Positions 17,366 to 26,136 of a stretch of 64,000 nucleotides of DNA are shown here, piece by piece; the first letter of the stretch is position 1; each line of letters begins with the position of its first letter. A model generated the notes under the pieces. That model did not search any database. It had not been told where the DNA came from and was given only the letters and a program-made list of their open reading frames with translations. The DNA is taken from contig CP119314.1 of the NCBI GenBank assembly GCA_029202385.1, positions 4,342,501-4,406,500 of the forward strand, written 5' to 3'. The stretch is from Candidatus Sphingomonas phytovorans (GTDB taxonomy: Bacteria; Pseudomonadota; Alphaproteobacteria; Sphingomonadales; Sphingomonadaceae). A program made the position numbers and the translations under genes.

Positions 17366-17941
17366 TCAGGCAGCTTCATGATCCTCATGTCTCCAGACCA
17401 GTACCCAGAGCCCGTACAACAAGACAGCCAGAACGGCCCCGTCCGCAAACCAGGCTACGCCATTCAAGACAGTGAGGGCGAGCAGCCCGATCACCGCCAG
17501 GACCAACAGCAGAGCCACCGCGATGGGTCGCGCCCACTTCGCCGAGGTCTTCAGGCCGCGCCCGACGAGACCTAGCGCTCCCGCGAACAGTGCTGCGATC
17601 AGGGCGACCCCGGCCAGCATCGCAAATATTCCGGCAACCACCCCGTTCATGAACGAAAAAGCGGCGCCAAGGCCCGTGGCGGCGTTCGATAGAAGCCCAA
17701 CCAGACCGTATGTCGGCACGTCCAGATACTGTGGCGGCCGCGAGGCATGATCCGACCCGATCATGAACGCGCTCCCTCCCAGGACAAGCGCCATGAGTAA
17801 AGAGGGGACGCCCAACAGCCACCCCGAGATCTGGAAGCCGCGGGTGACGATCCGCCGATGGGTCAAAGGCGGACGAGGGCTAAACCGGCTAGACAATCTC
17901 CGCCTCCTTGTCGTGGTTGCGAACCGCGTTCGCCGGGGCAC
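17366..17941 (-). CDS. Hypothetical integral membrane protein, about four spans
   Basis: A 191-codon frame. Hydrophobic segments can be seen at ISGWLLGVPSLLMALVLGGS, a segment around GLGAAFSFMNGVVAGIFAML, the following GVALIAALFAGALGLVG and the C-terminal pair around IAVALLLVLAVIGLLAL. The first ~30 residues from the GTG at 17941 are Arg-rich and unlike a leader, so translation may really begin at the TTG about 25 codons in, or at a later Met. No family recognised. It lies in the decayed patch beside tRNA-Lys and may be element cargo. Confidence 0.5.
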   Translation of the reverse strand: MPRRTRFATTTRRRRLSSRFSPRPPLTHRRIVTRGFQISGWLLGVPSLLMALVLGGSAFMIGSDHASRPPQYLDVPTYGLVGLLSNAATGLGAAFSFMNGVVAGIFAMLAGVALIAALFAGALGLVGRGLKTSAKWARPIAVALLLVLAVIGLLALTVLNGVAWFADGAVLAVLLYGLWVLVWRHEDHEAA

Positions 17942-18134
17942 TCGATCGGCTGCTTCCTAATCAATGCTGTCGAACAGATTCCGAAGCCATGACCGGTGTA
18001 ACCTGAAGCTGTCGCGTGATCACTCCTGCGCTGCGTGCATATACGAGCTTTCGCCCGCGGCAAGGCCGCCTCCAGAACGTTGAGCCAGGCAAAAGGCCCG
18101 GCGGCCTTCGCCACCGAGCCCCTTGGCCGAGCCG

Positions 18135-18263
18135 TCAGAAGGGAATCTCGTCGTCGAGATCCGGCTGGCCGTCATGCTGGGTCTTCGCTCGGCTCAGGAA
18201 GTCGACCGTCTCGGCGACGATCTCGCTGCCGTAGCGATCGACGCCCCTCGTCGGTCTACCTGC
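18135..18263 (-). pseudogene. Truncated single-stranded DNA-binding protein C-terminus
   Basis: The minus strand encodes GVDRYGSEIVAETVDFLS and ends DLDDEIPF before a TGA. The end of the OB fold (RYxxEIVAExVxFL) followed by an acidic tip closing in IPF is the standard SSB C-terminus that recruits repair and replication proteins. The N-terminal two thirds of SSB is missing, so this is a fragment. Extra SSB copies are common on mobile elements. Confidence 0.6.
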
Positions 18264-18314
18264 TGTAGTGGACCTGCGGATGGCGATGCGCTTTGTCGCT
18301 TTGCCACAAGGGTG

Positions 18315-18390
<76 letters not shown>

Positions 18391-18406
18391 CGACCAGGGA
18401 CGCGCG

Positions 18407-18892
18407 TTACGAGCGACGCGGGCGCCGGTCAACCGCGCGTGCGCGCGCCAGGAGCTGGCGAACCGTCAGACCGGTGACCGGATCGCGCCAGGCAGGCACC
18501 AGCGTCGCCATCGGATCGAGCACGAAGCGGCGCGCGCGGAAGGCGCGGTGCGGCACTGTCAGCGCCGAATCGGTCCACACGCCGCCCGACCAGAGGACGA
18601 TGTCGAGATCGATTACCCGGGCACCCCAGCGGCGCCCGGGCCGGCGCCCGAAATCCCGCTCGATGCGCTTGAGCCGGTCGAGCAGGGCGCGGGGCGATTC
18701 GGCCGAATCGAGGATCAGCGCGGCATTGACGAAGCGACGCGACGACGGGCCGACCGGGGCGGTGGCGAAGAATCGCGATACCGCGACGACCGGCCCCAGC
18801 GCCGCGATTGCCGCACGCACCATCGCCTCGGGGGAGCCGTGGCGCCCGGGGCGGTTCGATCCGATCGCGATGGCGTATCTTGTTACTGGCAC
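18407..18892 (-). CDS. folK: 2-amino-4-hydroxy-6-hydroxymethyldihydropteridine pyrophosphokinase
   Basis: The enzyme (about 161 residues) pyrophosphorylates 6-hydroxymethyl-dihydropterin in folate synthesis. The N-terminus YAIAIGSNRPGRHGSPE, the substrate loop FVNAALILDS and the signature RRWGARVIDLDIVLW (paired acidic DLD that binds Mg-ATP) are all present. The start is uncertain: GTG at 18892 or 18904, with no clear ribosome binding site. Either start leaves only 9-21 bases to the divergent glycosylase gene. folP lies 30 kb away at 49196. Confidence 0.9.
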   Translation of the reverse strand: MPVTRYAIAIGSNRPGRHGSPEAMVRAAIAALGPVVAVSRFFATAPVGPSSRRFVNAALILDSAESPRALLDRLKRIERDFGRRPGRRWGARVIDLDIVLWSGGVWTDSALTVPHRAFRARRFVLDPMATLVPAWRDPVTGLTVRQLLARARAVDRRPRRS

Positions 18893-18913
18893 CGGGACGT
18901 GCACTAGCGCGGC

Positions 18914-19573
18914 ATGACCTTCTCCCCAAGCCCGATCCCCGGCACCGAGCCGCCGCGCGATTGCCCGCTCTGTCCGCGCCTCGCCACTTTTCGCGAAACC
19001 CTGCGGGCGGAGCAGCCCGACTGGTGGAACGCGCCGGTGCCTGCCTGGGGAGATACCGACGCCTGGCTGGTGATCGTCGGGCTGGCGCCGGGCAGACAGG
19101 GCGCCAACCGCACCGGCCGGCCCTTCACCGGCGACGGGTCGGGTACGCTGCTGTTCAGGGCGCTCGGCGCGCACGGGCTCGCCAGCGGCGACTATGAAGG
19201 GACGCCGGAGGATTCGCTGAAGCTGAACGGCGCGATGATCCTGAACGCGGTCAAATGCCTGCCGCCGCAGAACAAGCCCGTGCCGGAGGAGATCCGCACC
19301 TGCCGCGGATTCCTGGAAAGCCAGGTGGCGGCATTGCCCAGGGCACGGGTGTTCGTCGCGCTCGGGCAGATCGCGCACCAGTCGGCGGTGAAGATCCTGG
19401 GCGGCAAGCTGCCGAAATGCCGTTTCGCGCATCTTGCCGAGCACCGCGTGCCCGACGGGCGAATCCTGATCGATAGCTATCACTGCTCGCGCTACAACCA
19501 GAATACCGGCCGGCTGACCGACGAGATGTTCGACGCGGTATTCGCCCGGGCGCTCGAGCTCAGGCCCGGCTAA
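18914..19573 (+). CDS. Uracil-DNA glycosylase, family 5 (UDGb) type
   Basis: A 219-residue DNA-repair enzyme that would remove uracil and other deaminated bases. The catalytic motif is GLAPGRQGANRTGRPFTGDG. As I recall it, the A-P-G...G-A-N-R-T-G-R-P-F-T-G-D form is that of family 5, not of family 4 (GEAPG). Cys residues in CPLCPRL, KCLPPQN and RTCRGF fit the four-Cys iron-sulfur site. The second motif is HCSRYNQNTGRLT. It is divergent from folK and overlaps the convergent small membrane gene by four bases. Confidence 0.9.
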   Translation: MTFSPSPIPGTEPPRDCPLCPRLATFRETLRAEQPDWWNAPVPAWGDTDAWLVIVGLAPGRQGANRTGRPFTGDGSGTLLFRALGAHGLASGDYEGTPEDSLKLNGAMILNAVKCLPPQNKPVPEEIRTCRGFLESQVAALPRARVFVALGQIAHQSAVKILGGKLPKCRFAHLAEHRVPDGRILIDSYHCSRYNQNTGRLTDEMFDAVFARALELRPG

Positions 19574-19845
19574 AGCGCCAGCACCAGTACCGCGCCGAGC
19601 AGGGTGACGATCCCGAGGAGGAAGATACGGTCGGCCCAGTCTTCCCAGCGGTCGATCTCGGGCGTCGCGCGGATCGATAGATAGGACAGGCCGCAGCTTG
19701 CGCTGAAGCAGACGGCGCTGAACCAGGCGATCTCGTCGGCGAAGGATTTCTGGGCCTGGTTGGTGATGTGCAGGCCAGCGATGATCAGCACGGTGATACC
19801 GAGCAGGTTCGACGCGGCGTTCAGGATATGCGTGGTTTTCGGCAT
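19570..19845 (-). CDS. Small hypothetical membrane protein
   Basis: A 91-residue protein with three predicted membrane spans: NLLGITVLIIAGLHI, a central AWFSAVCFSASCGLSYLSI and a C-terminal FLLGIVTLLGAVLVLAL, separated by a charged EIDRWEDWADR loop. The ATG at 19845 opens MPKTTHILNAASNLLG. No family recognised. It is convergent with the glycosylase gene, overlapping its stop. Confidence 0.6.
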   Translation of the reverse strand: MPKTTHILNAASNLLGITVLIIAGLHITNQAQKSFADEIAWFSAVCFSASCGLSYLSIRATPEIDRWEDWADRIFLLGIVTLLGAVLVLAL

Positions 19846-20023
19846 TGCCCGCCAATGGGCGTGCGTGTCTGAACTCAGCCGAAACGCGACATGCCCAATG
19901 TAGAGGACACTCCCGTTCGATTTTCGGCGCGGCGCATGCTATGCCCGTTTCGTCGTCGATGGAGTGGATTCATGCTTGTCGTCGCGCTTTTCGCCTTGCC
20001 CGTCATGATGGCCACTGTGCCCG

Positions 20024-20749
20024 ATGCGGAGCGCGACGCTGTCGCCCTATGATCTGTCGATGAGGGCGGGGCGGGCCGCGATCGGCGCGAGCTGTTTCGT
20101 GGCCTGTTATTACGGGGTACAGGCGCTTGGCCCCGTTGCGACCCGCATCAATCCCGCGCTGCCCATCGACTGGCGCCTTCCCTGCGTCCCCGCCATGGCG
20201 TGGGTCTATGCCATCGGAGTGCTGTGGCCGTTCGCGCTGGCGTTTCTCCTGCCGCGATATTTGGTCGACCGCGGGCTTGCCGCCTTCGTGGTGCTAAGCG
20301 CCATGGCCGGCATTCTCTTCCTGGCCTTCCCGACCGACGGCAGCGCTCTCCGCGCGCAATGCGCCGCGGCGACCGGCGGGGTCCTTGGCCTTGTCGAGCG
20401 GCTCGACCCGCCGGTCAATCTGATGCCCTCGCTGCATGTCGGCTATGCGGTGCTCACCGCTTTGTGGCTCCGTCATGCCGGCTCGCGCTGGCGGTGGCTG
20501 GCGGTGGCCATGGCGGCGCTGCAGATGGTGGCGGTCTGCCTCACCAAGCAGCATTTCCTCGCTGACGCCGCTGCCGGCGCCTTGCTGGCGCTGATTGCCT
20601 ATCGGCTCGCCGCCATCGGTTCCGCCGGGCGGGAGGGGATATCGGACAGCCAGCCCTGTCGTTCGAGAAAACCGACCATGCGGCCGGCGATCACTTCAAG
20701 CGACGGATCGGGCAAGGTCCCGGGGATCGTCGCCCGCGCTGAGCGATAG
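20024..20749 (+). CDS. PAP2-like membrane phosphatase family protein
   Basis: A 241-codon frame with about five membrane spans. It carries the PAP2-type pair of motifs NLMPSLHVGYAVLTAL (PS-x-H) and TKQHFLADAAAGALLA (H-x3-D), suggesting a phosphatase or phosphotransferase on lipids or inositol phosphates. The last ~50 codons run antisense into the 3' end of the neighbouring FAAL-reductase gene and look non-homologous (Arg/Ser-rich), so the protein may have gained an extension by loss of its stop codon. The start could also be the ATG at 20060. Confidence 0.7.
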   Translation: MRSATLSPYDLSMRAGRAAIGASCFVACYYGVQALGPVATRINPALPIDWRLPCVPAMAWVYAIGVLWPFALAFLLPRYLVDRGLAAFVVLSAMAGILFLAFPTDGSALRAQCAAATGGVLGLVERLDPPVNLMPSLHVGYAVLTALWLRHAGSRWRWLAVAMAALQMVAVCLTKQHFLADAAAGALLALIAYRLAAIGSAGREGISDSQPCRSRKPTMRPAITSSDGSGKVPGIVARAER

Positions 20750-23739
20750 GCGGTGCTGTCGTAGCGCTTGAGGCTCATCGCCGCGATGTGCGGTGCTGAA
20801 CGGTTGAAGAAATCGAGCAGTGGAAACACCGGTTCGCCCGGCGTCGCCAGCGCGTTCAACCGCGCGACAAAGGGCAGGATCGGCAAATAGCGGAAGCGGA
20901 AACCGAAATCCCGCCCGATCTGGCGCACCAGTTCGGTCAGGCTGTAATAGCGGTCCGCCGTCAGGTGAAAGCTCGCGGTCGCATCGATCGGTCGCTGGCT
21001 GATCGCCACCAGATTGCGCGCGACCATGTCGACGGGCAGCAGGCTGACCTGATTCGGCGTATCGACCGCCACGCCATGGCGAATCATGAAGGCTAGCAGC
21101 CGGGCCGCCACGTCGTGGCTGTCGCCCTGCAACCCGGCGCCGACCGAGATCAGTGACGGTCGGTAGACCGCCACCGGCAGCCCCTGCGCACCGGCCCGGC
21201 GGGCCAGCGTTTCAGCGACCCATTTGGTCTGCGAATAGCCGAAGTCGAGCGCTTCCATCGCCTCGTTGCAGTCGGTTTCGCGCAGCACCCCGGCGCGGGT
21301 CCAGCCGAAGATGAAGGTCGACGACACAAGGTGAAAACGCTTTGGCGCACCGCGCGCGGCAAGGTCGAGTAATGACCGCGTGCCGCAGACATTCGCCGGG
21401 CGGAGCGCGTCATATGTGCGCACATAGTCGACCATCGCGCCGTTATGGACGATATCGTATCGAGTCCCGGCGATGCACTGGAGCTGTACCGGGTCGAGGC
21501 CAAGCGCCGGGCGGGACAGGTCGCCCGGCCAGACGGTGAGCCGTTCCGCGACCCCGGCGGCGACTGCCCGGTGCGTCAGGCCGGCGCGGTCGAGCGCGGC
21601 GATGACCCGGTGCCGCGCCATGTCGCGATCCTCCGCGCGGACCAGGACAGTGATCGGCAGGGGGCTTTGTTCGAGCAGCTCGGCCAGCAGAAACGGGCCG
21701 AGAAAGCCGGTCGCCCCGGTCAGCAACACCGCCTCGCCACGCCCGGCAACGGACGGACGCGGCGTCGCGCGCGCCAGCGGCATCGCGGCATCGCTGCTCA
21801 TCCGCTCCTGTTCAGCCGCCCTGCCCAGCGCAGCGCCCGACGCTATCCGCGCGGCGGCACTATGGGCGCGAACTGCGTGCCCCCCGGCAAATGCGTCGGC
21901 AAGCTCGAGAAGCTCGCCGCAGCAGGCCTGTTGAAGCTGAGGGCCATCGAGGCCATCGCCGGCCCCCCCGGCACCCGGCGCGACCATATCCTGGAACTCG
22001 AGCTGAAGCTGGACGAGCCGGAGCGAGTCGATTCCGGCTGCCTCGAGCGACTGTCCGGCTAGCTCCGGCGCGTGCTTCACGCGACGCCTCAGCCAGTCGA
22101 GCGCTGATTCCCGTGCCTCGCACGACCTGCCTGCCGTCACACGATGGTCGAAAACCGGTCGAAGCAGCCCGGCCTGCAATTCCTCCAGCATGCGTCGCCG
22201 CGCGAGCTTGCCCGAGGTGGTGCGGCGAATGCTGCGCGCCGGCAACTGGATCACCCGGTCGATCAGCAATCCGCTCGATGCCGCGATCCGGTCGGCCAGG
22301 GCGGCAGGATCGACCGGCGGCGTGCTGCGTGACGGCTCACACAATAACAGGACGTCTCCGTCGTCGTCCTGCACCGCGATCCCGCGCGGATCATTGCCGA
22401 GCAACGCTTCGATGTCATGCGGGTGGAAGTTCCGGCCGGCCTGGATGATCAGCTCGCGCGCGCGCCCCGTGACATAGAGCTCGCCGTCCCACAGGAAACC
22501 CAGGTCGCCGGTGGCAAGCCATTCCTCCGCCGTCCGCGCCGGCCGGTTCCAATAGCCCGGGGTAATGCTTGGGCCACGGACATGGATTTCGCCGACTTCT
22601 CCCGCGCCGCAGCGATCTCCGGTGGTCCCGATGGCAATATCCAGATCGGGGAGCGGTGGGCCGCAACTGGCCAGTTCGACGCCCGGTCCGTCCGCCGCGG
22701 CTGGAGATTCCGCCTTCCCGATAGCGAGCTGTTGTGCGTCGACTGTACGGCTAGCACACCCGCCGCCGGTCACCGCCAGCGTTGCCTCGGCCAGCCCATA
22801 GGCAGCGACCAGCGCATCGGGGCGCAGGCCATGCGCGGCGAAGCGAGCCCTGAATCGCCGGCAGGTTTCAGGCCGAACCGGTTCGGCACCGTTGATCATC
22901 ACCCGCAGCGCCGACAGGTCGATATCAGCCAGCTCTTCGTCGCTGATCGAATCCGGTGCGAGCGCGCGCTCATATGCGAAATTGGGCGCCGCCGCGAAGG
23001 TTGCGCGCTGTGTCGAGAGCAGCCGCAGCCACAATGCGGGCCGGCGCAGGAAATCCGCCGGCGCGAAACCGTGCGAGCGGCCGCCCATCACGATGGGAAA
23101 CAGGCCGAAACCGATCAGGCCCATGTCATGAAACTGCGGCAGCCACGACACGCCGACCGGTGCATGGTCGAGCAGCGCGCGCGCGTTCGCGATGATGTTG
23201 TGGTGAGTGACGATCACGCCCTTTGGGGTGCTGGTCGAACCCGATGTATATTGCAGAAGGGCGATCTCGCCCGGTTCGTCGCACCAGGCGGATGCTGGTT
23301 CGAGCGGCCCATCGCTGGCGAGCAGCATCAAGGACTGACCCAGGGCAGCGTCATCGGCCAGCTCAGCGATCTGCGATTCAAGCGCCAGGCCGACCGCCGG
23401 CGCGCAATCCCCGAGGATCGCGGCGATACGCCCGCGCACCGCCGGACTGCGCCAGCCGCGCGGGGAGGAAACCGGCGCCACCACCGGGATCGCTCCCAGC
23501 CGACAGCATGCGAGAAGGGCGACGATCAGTTCGATTCCTGGCGGATGCAGCAATATTGTCCGCTGCAGGCGTTTCAGCCCGTGTCGGCGCAGATGCGCCG
23601 CCAGTCGTTTCGAACGTTCGGCGGTGCCGGCATAATCATAACGCGCGGTTTCATGGCCGGCACCGTCATGAAAGGCGAACAGCAGTGCGTCGCCTTGCTG
23701 GCGCGCCCGATCATCCAGGCATGATAGAATGCTTTCCAT
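20599..23739 (-). CDS. Fatty acyl-AMP ligase - carrier protein - thioester reductase fusion
   Basis: About 1046 residues from the ATG at 23739. Residues ~1-545 form an adenylating domain of FAAL type (P-loop YTSGSTSTPKGVIVTHHN, acceptor motif YGLAEATLAVTGGG, TGDLGFLWDGELYVTGR, and a C-terminal SIRRTTSGKLARR). A carrier domain follows with the phosphopantetheine Ser in AAGIDSLRLVQLQLEF. The last ~350 residues are an NADPH-dependent SDR-type thioester reductase (VLLTGATGFLGPFLLAELL, catalytic YSQTKWVAE). The predicted chemistry is to activate a fatty acid as acyl-AMP, load it on the carrier and release it reductively as aldehyde or alcohol. No phosphopantetheinyl transferase or other biosynthetic gene is adjacent. 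Confidence 0.9.
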   Translation of the reverse strand: MESILSCLDDRARQQGDALLFAFHDGAGHETARYDYAGTAERSKRLAAHLRRHGLKRLQRTILLHPPGIELIVALLACCRLGAIPVVAPVSSPRGWRSPAVRGRIAAILGDCAPAVGLALESQIAELADDAALGQSLMLLASDGPLEPASAWCDEPGEIALLQYTSGSTSTPKGVIVTHHNIIANARALLDHAPVGVSWLPQFHDMGLIGFGLFPIVMGGRSHGFAPADFLRRPALWLRLLSTQRATFAAAPNFAYERALAPDSISDEELADIDLSALRVMINGAEPVRPETCRRFRARFAAHGLRPDALVAAYGLAEATLAVTGGGCASRTVDAQQLAIGKAESPAAADGPGVELASCGPPLPDLDIAIGTTGDRCGAGEVGEIHVRGPSITPGYWNRPARTAEEWLATGDLGFLWDGELYVTGRARELIIQAGRNFHPHDIEALLGNDPRGIAVQDDDGDVLLLCEPSRSTPPVDPAALADRIAASSGLLIDRVIQLPARSIRRTTSGKLARRRMLEELQAGLLRPVFDHRVTAGRSCEARESALDWLRRRVKHAPELAGQSLEAAGIDSLRLVQLQLEFQDMVAPGAGGAGDGLDGPQLQQACCGELLELADAFAGGHAVRAHSAAARIASGAALGRAAEQERMSSDAAMPLARATPRPSVAGRGEAVLLTGATGFLGPFLLAELLEQSPLPITVLVRAEDRDMARHRVIAALDRAGLTHRAVAAGVAERLTVWPGDLSRPALGLDPVQLQCIAGTRYDIVHNGAMVDYVRTYDALRPANVCGTRSLLDLAARGAPKRFHLVSSTFIFGWTRAGVLRETDCNEAMEALDFGYSQTKWVAETLARRAGAQGLPVAVYRPSLISVGAGLQGDSHDVAARLLAFMIRHGVAVDTPNQVSLLPVDMVARNLVAISQRPIDATASFHLTADRYYSLTELVRQIGRDFGFRFRYLPILPFVARLNALATPGEPVFPLLDFFNRSAPHIAAMSLKRYDSTAYRSARATIPGTLPDPSLEVIAGRMVGFLERQGWLSDIPSRPAEPMAASR

Positions 23740-24099
23740 GATCGTTCGCGGTCTCCGGTATTTCGAATCTTTGTATAACGGGGCATTAATCCAATATGGG
23801 TATAATTTAAGAATCGAGATATTGATGATCTTCTTCGACAGAAAATTCAAAAATTGTCGAGATTGAGCATTTGAAACACTGCTTCGTCGCATTCTTATCG
23901 AAATGTGGATAGACATCTTTTTGATTTTGCTGGCAAATTCAATTTGCAACGAGAATCGGCTCAATATTCAAGCTTGCGAATCAGAAATGCGATTTGTATC
24001 TAAGTTTCAGATCGTTTCTGCAATATAGGTTATTGTATAGAAACGACATATTCTCCGGTCGCAAGATAGATAGTATCTCCAGCAGATACTTCATGGTCT
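23740..24099. other. AT-rich divergent intergenic region
   Basis: About 360 bases, strikingly AT-rich against the GC-rich surroundings, between the FAAL fusion and the zincin/CFI-box gene. It holds several TATAAT-like hexamers (for example TATAAT near 23800), presumably promoters for both directions and perhaps a site for a silencing protein. No RNA gene was recognised. The composition suggests that this block was acquired. Confidence 0.6.
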
Positions 24100-25575
24100 G
24101 TGCCTGATATTGTTTCAGGTGCGGAAGAATCATGGATATCTTCAGCGCGGGTGGCGAATATGAGTGTATTTGTCGATCAGTCGTCGGGCGCCGATACCGG
24201 CAATGTCACGATGGATCTGTTCACGATATCGTGGAACGACGGCAATCTCGGCCAGGGGACAAACACCACCGTTGCCAGCGGCCTCGGCGGCGTGAGCTCA
24301 ATTCCGGTCGCGCCGGTAACCTATGCCGGCGGGGTGACGACGGGCATGGCCACGGCCAGCCGCCTGTCGCAGATGGTCACCACCGCCACCGGCCTGAACT
24401 GGGCCGACCCAATCGTGATCACCGGCCTGTTCGGCGGGATCGATCCCTATTCCGGCGAGGATATCACCGGTAACGGCCTCACTTATGTCGACACCAATGT
24501 CACCCCGAACGTCATCCATATCGCCTATGATACCAGCCAGGCGAACGGACAGGGCCTCGCGCTCTATGACGTAGGCGGTCACGCCATTCAGACACCCAAT
24601 GCCGTGATCCTCTACCACGAAATGTCCCACGCCTTTCACAACGCGCTTAACCAGATTCCTTTTCCGCAGAGTGCCTGTCCGGGCAACACGTCGGACGAAC
24701 CGGCGGCGGAAATCGATGAGAATGTGCTGCGGACTCAGCTCGGCCTGTGCCAGCGCGACGTGTGCAACCACAATGGCGGGATCGGCTGGGGCAAGGCGTG
24801 CGGCGGGCGGGCGACGCCCACCGGCCCGCCGCTGGCTGATGGCGATGCGCCCGACGAGGACACTGGCTGCTTCATCGTCACCGCCGCCGCCGGATCGGGC
24901 CAGGCGCCTGAGATCCTGGCGCTCCGCGCGCTTCGCGACGGGCTGGCAGTGCGCTCGGCAATCGCCGGAGCGCTGATCGGCGCGGTCTATGACGAATATT
25001 TTCGCTTCAGCATCGGCATCGCCGCGCGGATCGCGACGGCGAACGCGGCGCAGCGCGCGGTGGGGGACCTGGTCGTCAGCCCGCTCTTCGCCTGGTTCAA
25101 CCTGGCCGACCAGTTGACGCGCGATCCGGCTGACCGCGCCGCCGTGGGAAAATGGCTCACCATGGCGGGCAGGGCCCGCGACACCGACGGCGCGGTGCTG
25201 TTCGCACCGCTGCTCGAACGGGCGGCGCGGGGCGAGATCGATCCCGCATTGCTTGCCCTTGCGCCCGAGCTTCGTCACCTCGCGGGACTGCCGTTCGCGC
25301 GCTGGGCATTGCTTGAACCGCTGGCGGCGATGTGGCGCATCCCCGCGGATAGCACGGGCGCGGAGGATGGCCTGATCGCGGAAGTCGCCGCCTGGCTCGC
25401 CGCTGCTCCGATCGACCGGATCGAGACAGTGCGCGACCCGGCTGACGACGAGATCGGCGCGCTCGCGCATCTGCTCGCCTTTGCGCCGCATGCGCGGCAG
25501 CGGCTGGGCATGCGTCTCGCGGCGGCATGGCCCGGAAAACGCGACGCGCTGTGCCGTCACGGTTTCATTTCCTGA
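24100..25575 (+). CDS. Putative zinc metallopeptidase with CFI-box domain
   Basis: Up to 491 residues. An HExxH zinc motif sits in ILYHEMSHAFHNALN (His173, Glu174, His177 from the GTG), and DEPAAEIDENVLR about 27 residues on offers a gluzincin-like third ligand (Glu204). A Cys-containing linker follows, and then a CFI-box: TGCFIVTAAAGSGQAPEIL with LRALRD and YDEYFRFSIGIA downstream. The C-terminal ~170 residues are Ala/Leu-rich helix. There is no signal peptide. The start is uncertain: GTG at 24100 or ATG at 24160, neither with a clear ribosome binding site. It leads a plus-strand operon with the next two genes. Substrate and role are unknown. Confidence 0.7.
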   Translation: MPDIVSGAEESWISSARVANMSVFVDQSSGADTGNVTMDLFTISWNDGNLGQGTNTTVASGLGGVSSIPVAPVTYAGGVTTGMATASRLSQMVTTATGLNWADPIVITGLFGGIDPYSGEDITGNGLTYVDTNVTPNVIHIAYDTSQANGQGLALYDVGGHAIQTPNAVILYHEMSHAFHNALNQIPFPQSACPGNTSDEPAAEIDENVLRTQLGLCQRDVCNHNGGIGWGKACGGRATPTGPPLADGDAPDEDTGCFIVTAAAGSGQAPEILALRALRDGLAVRSAIAGALIGAVYDEYFRFSIGIAARIATANAAQRAVGDLVVSPLFAWFNLADQLTRDPADRAAVGKWLTMAGRARDTDGAVLFAPLLERAARGEIDPALLALAPELRHLAGLPFARWALLEPLAAMWRIPADSTGAEDGLIAEVAAWLAAAPIDRIETVRDPADDEIGALAHLLAFAPHARQRLGMRLAAAWPGKRDALCRHGFIS

Positions 25576-25600
25576 TCGGCGAAGAAGGCGGACAGTCATC

Positions 25601-26125
25601 ATGGCAAGCAACGATGTGAAGGTGAACCAGATCGCGATAACCGCTCCGGACGTGGCCGCGGGCTCGCGCGCGCCGATCGCCCTGGATGTGGCGGTCGAGA
25701 ACACCAGCGCCACCCGGCGCTACGCGAACAGCACTCCCCGATATTATGCCTATGATGCGGCGACCCGGGTGTTGACGGTCCATCTCGAAGAAAAGGCTCC
25801 GGCGCTGCCGCCCGGCCTCATCATGATTTCGGACCATCCCCGCACGCCAAAGCAGGTCGAGGTCGCGCCGGGCGGCAAGGCGACATTGCAGGCCCTCATC
25901 CCTTCGGTGATCCGCAAGCCCGCGGCCAATGGGGTGGGTTGGGTCGAGGATCCCATCGGGCCGGTCGATTCCGTCGACATCCGCGTACAGCACAGCGCCG
26001 ACCCGCTGCCCGCGGTGAAAGAGCATGAAACCGGCACCGAATATCGCGCCCGCGCCCTGAGCGGCAGCGAAACCTTTTCCGCCCGGGTGAAGGCGGAACC
26101 TGCCCGGCCGACAAGCCGCAAATAG
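25601..26125 (+). CDS. Hypothetical protein, predicted beta-rich
   Basis: A 174-residue protein from the ATG at 25601 (MASNDVKVNQIAITAPDVAA). The pattern of alternating hydrophobic residues (IALDVAVENTSATRRY, TRVLTVHLEE, DSVDIRVQHS) suggests an immunoglobulin-like beta sandwich. There is no Cys, no membrane span and no signal peptide. It lies 25 bases after the zincin gene and 11 before the next gene, so it is almost certainly in the same transcript. I do not recognise the family. Confidence 0.65.
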   Translation: MASNDVKVNQIAITAPDVAAGSRAPIALDVAVENTSATRRYANSTPRYYAYDAATRVLTVHLEEKAPALPPGLIMISDHPRTPKQVEVAPGGKATLQALIPSVIRKPAANGVGWVEDPIGPVDSVDIRVQHSADPLPAVKEHETGTEYRARALSGSETFSARVKAEPARPTSRK

Positions 26126-26136
26126 GAGAGTTCGAC

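Larger units (their letters stand above)
16939..18314. other. Decayed mobile-element patch abutting tRNA-Lys
   Basis: About 1.4 kb with few intact genes: a short coupled ORF, an IS66 transposase scrap, one multi-span membrane protein and a truncated SSB-like tail, ending exactly at the 3' end of a tRNA-Lys gene. tRNA 3' ends are classic integration sites. I found no integrase and no second copy of the tRNA 3' end, so insertion at this site is inferred, not shown. Confidence 0.5.
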
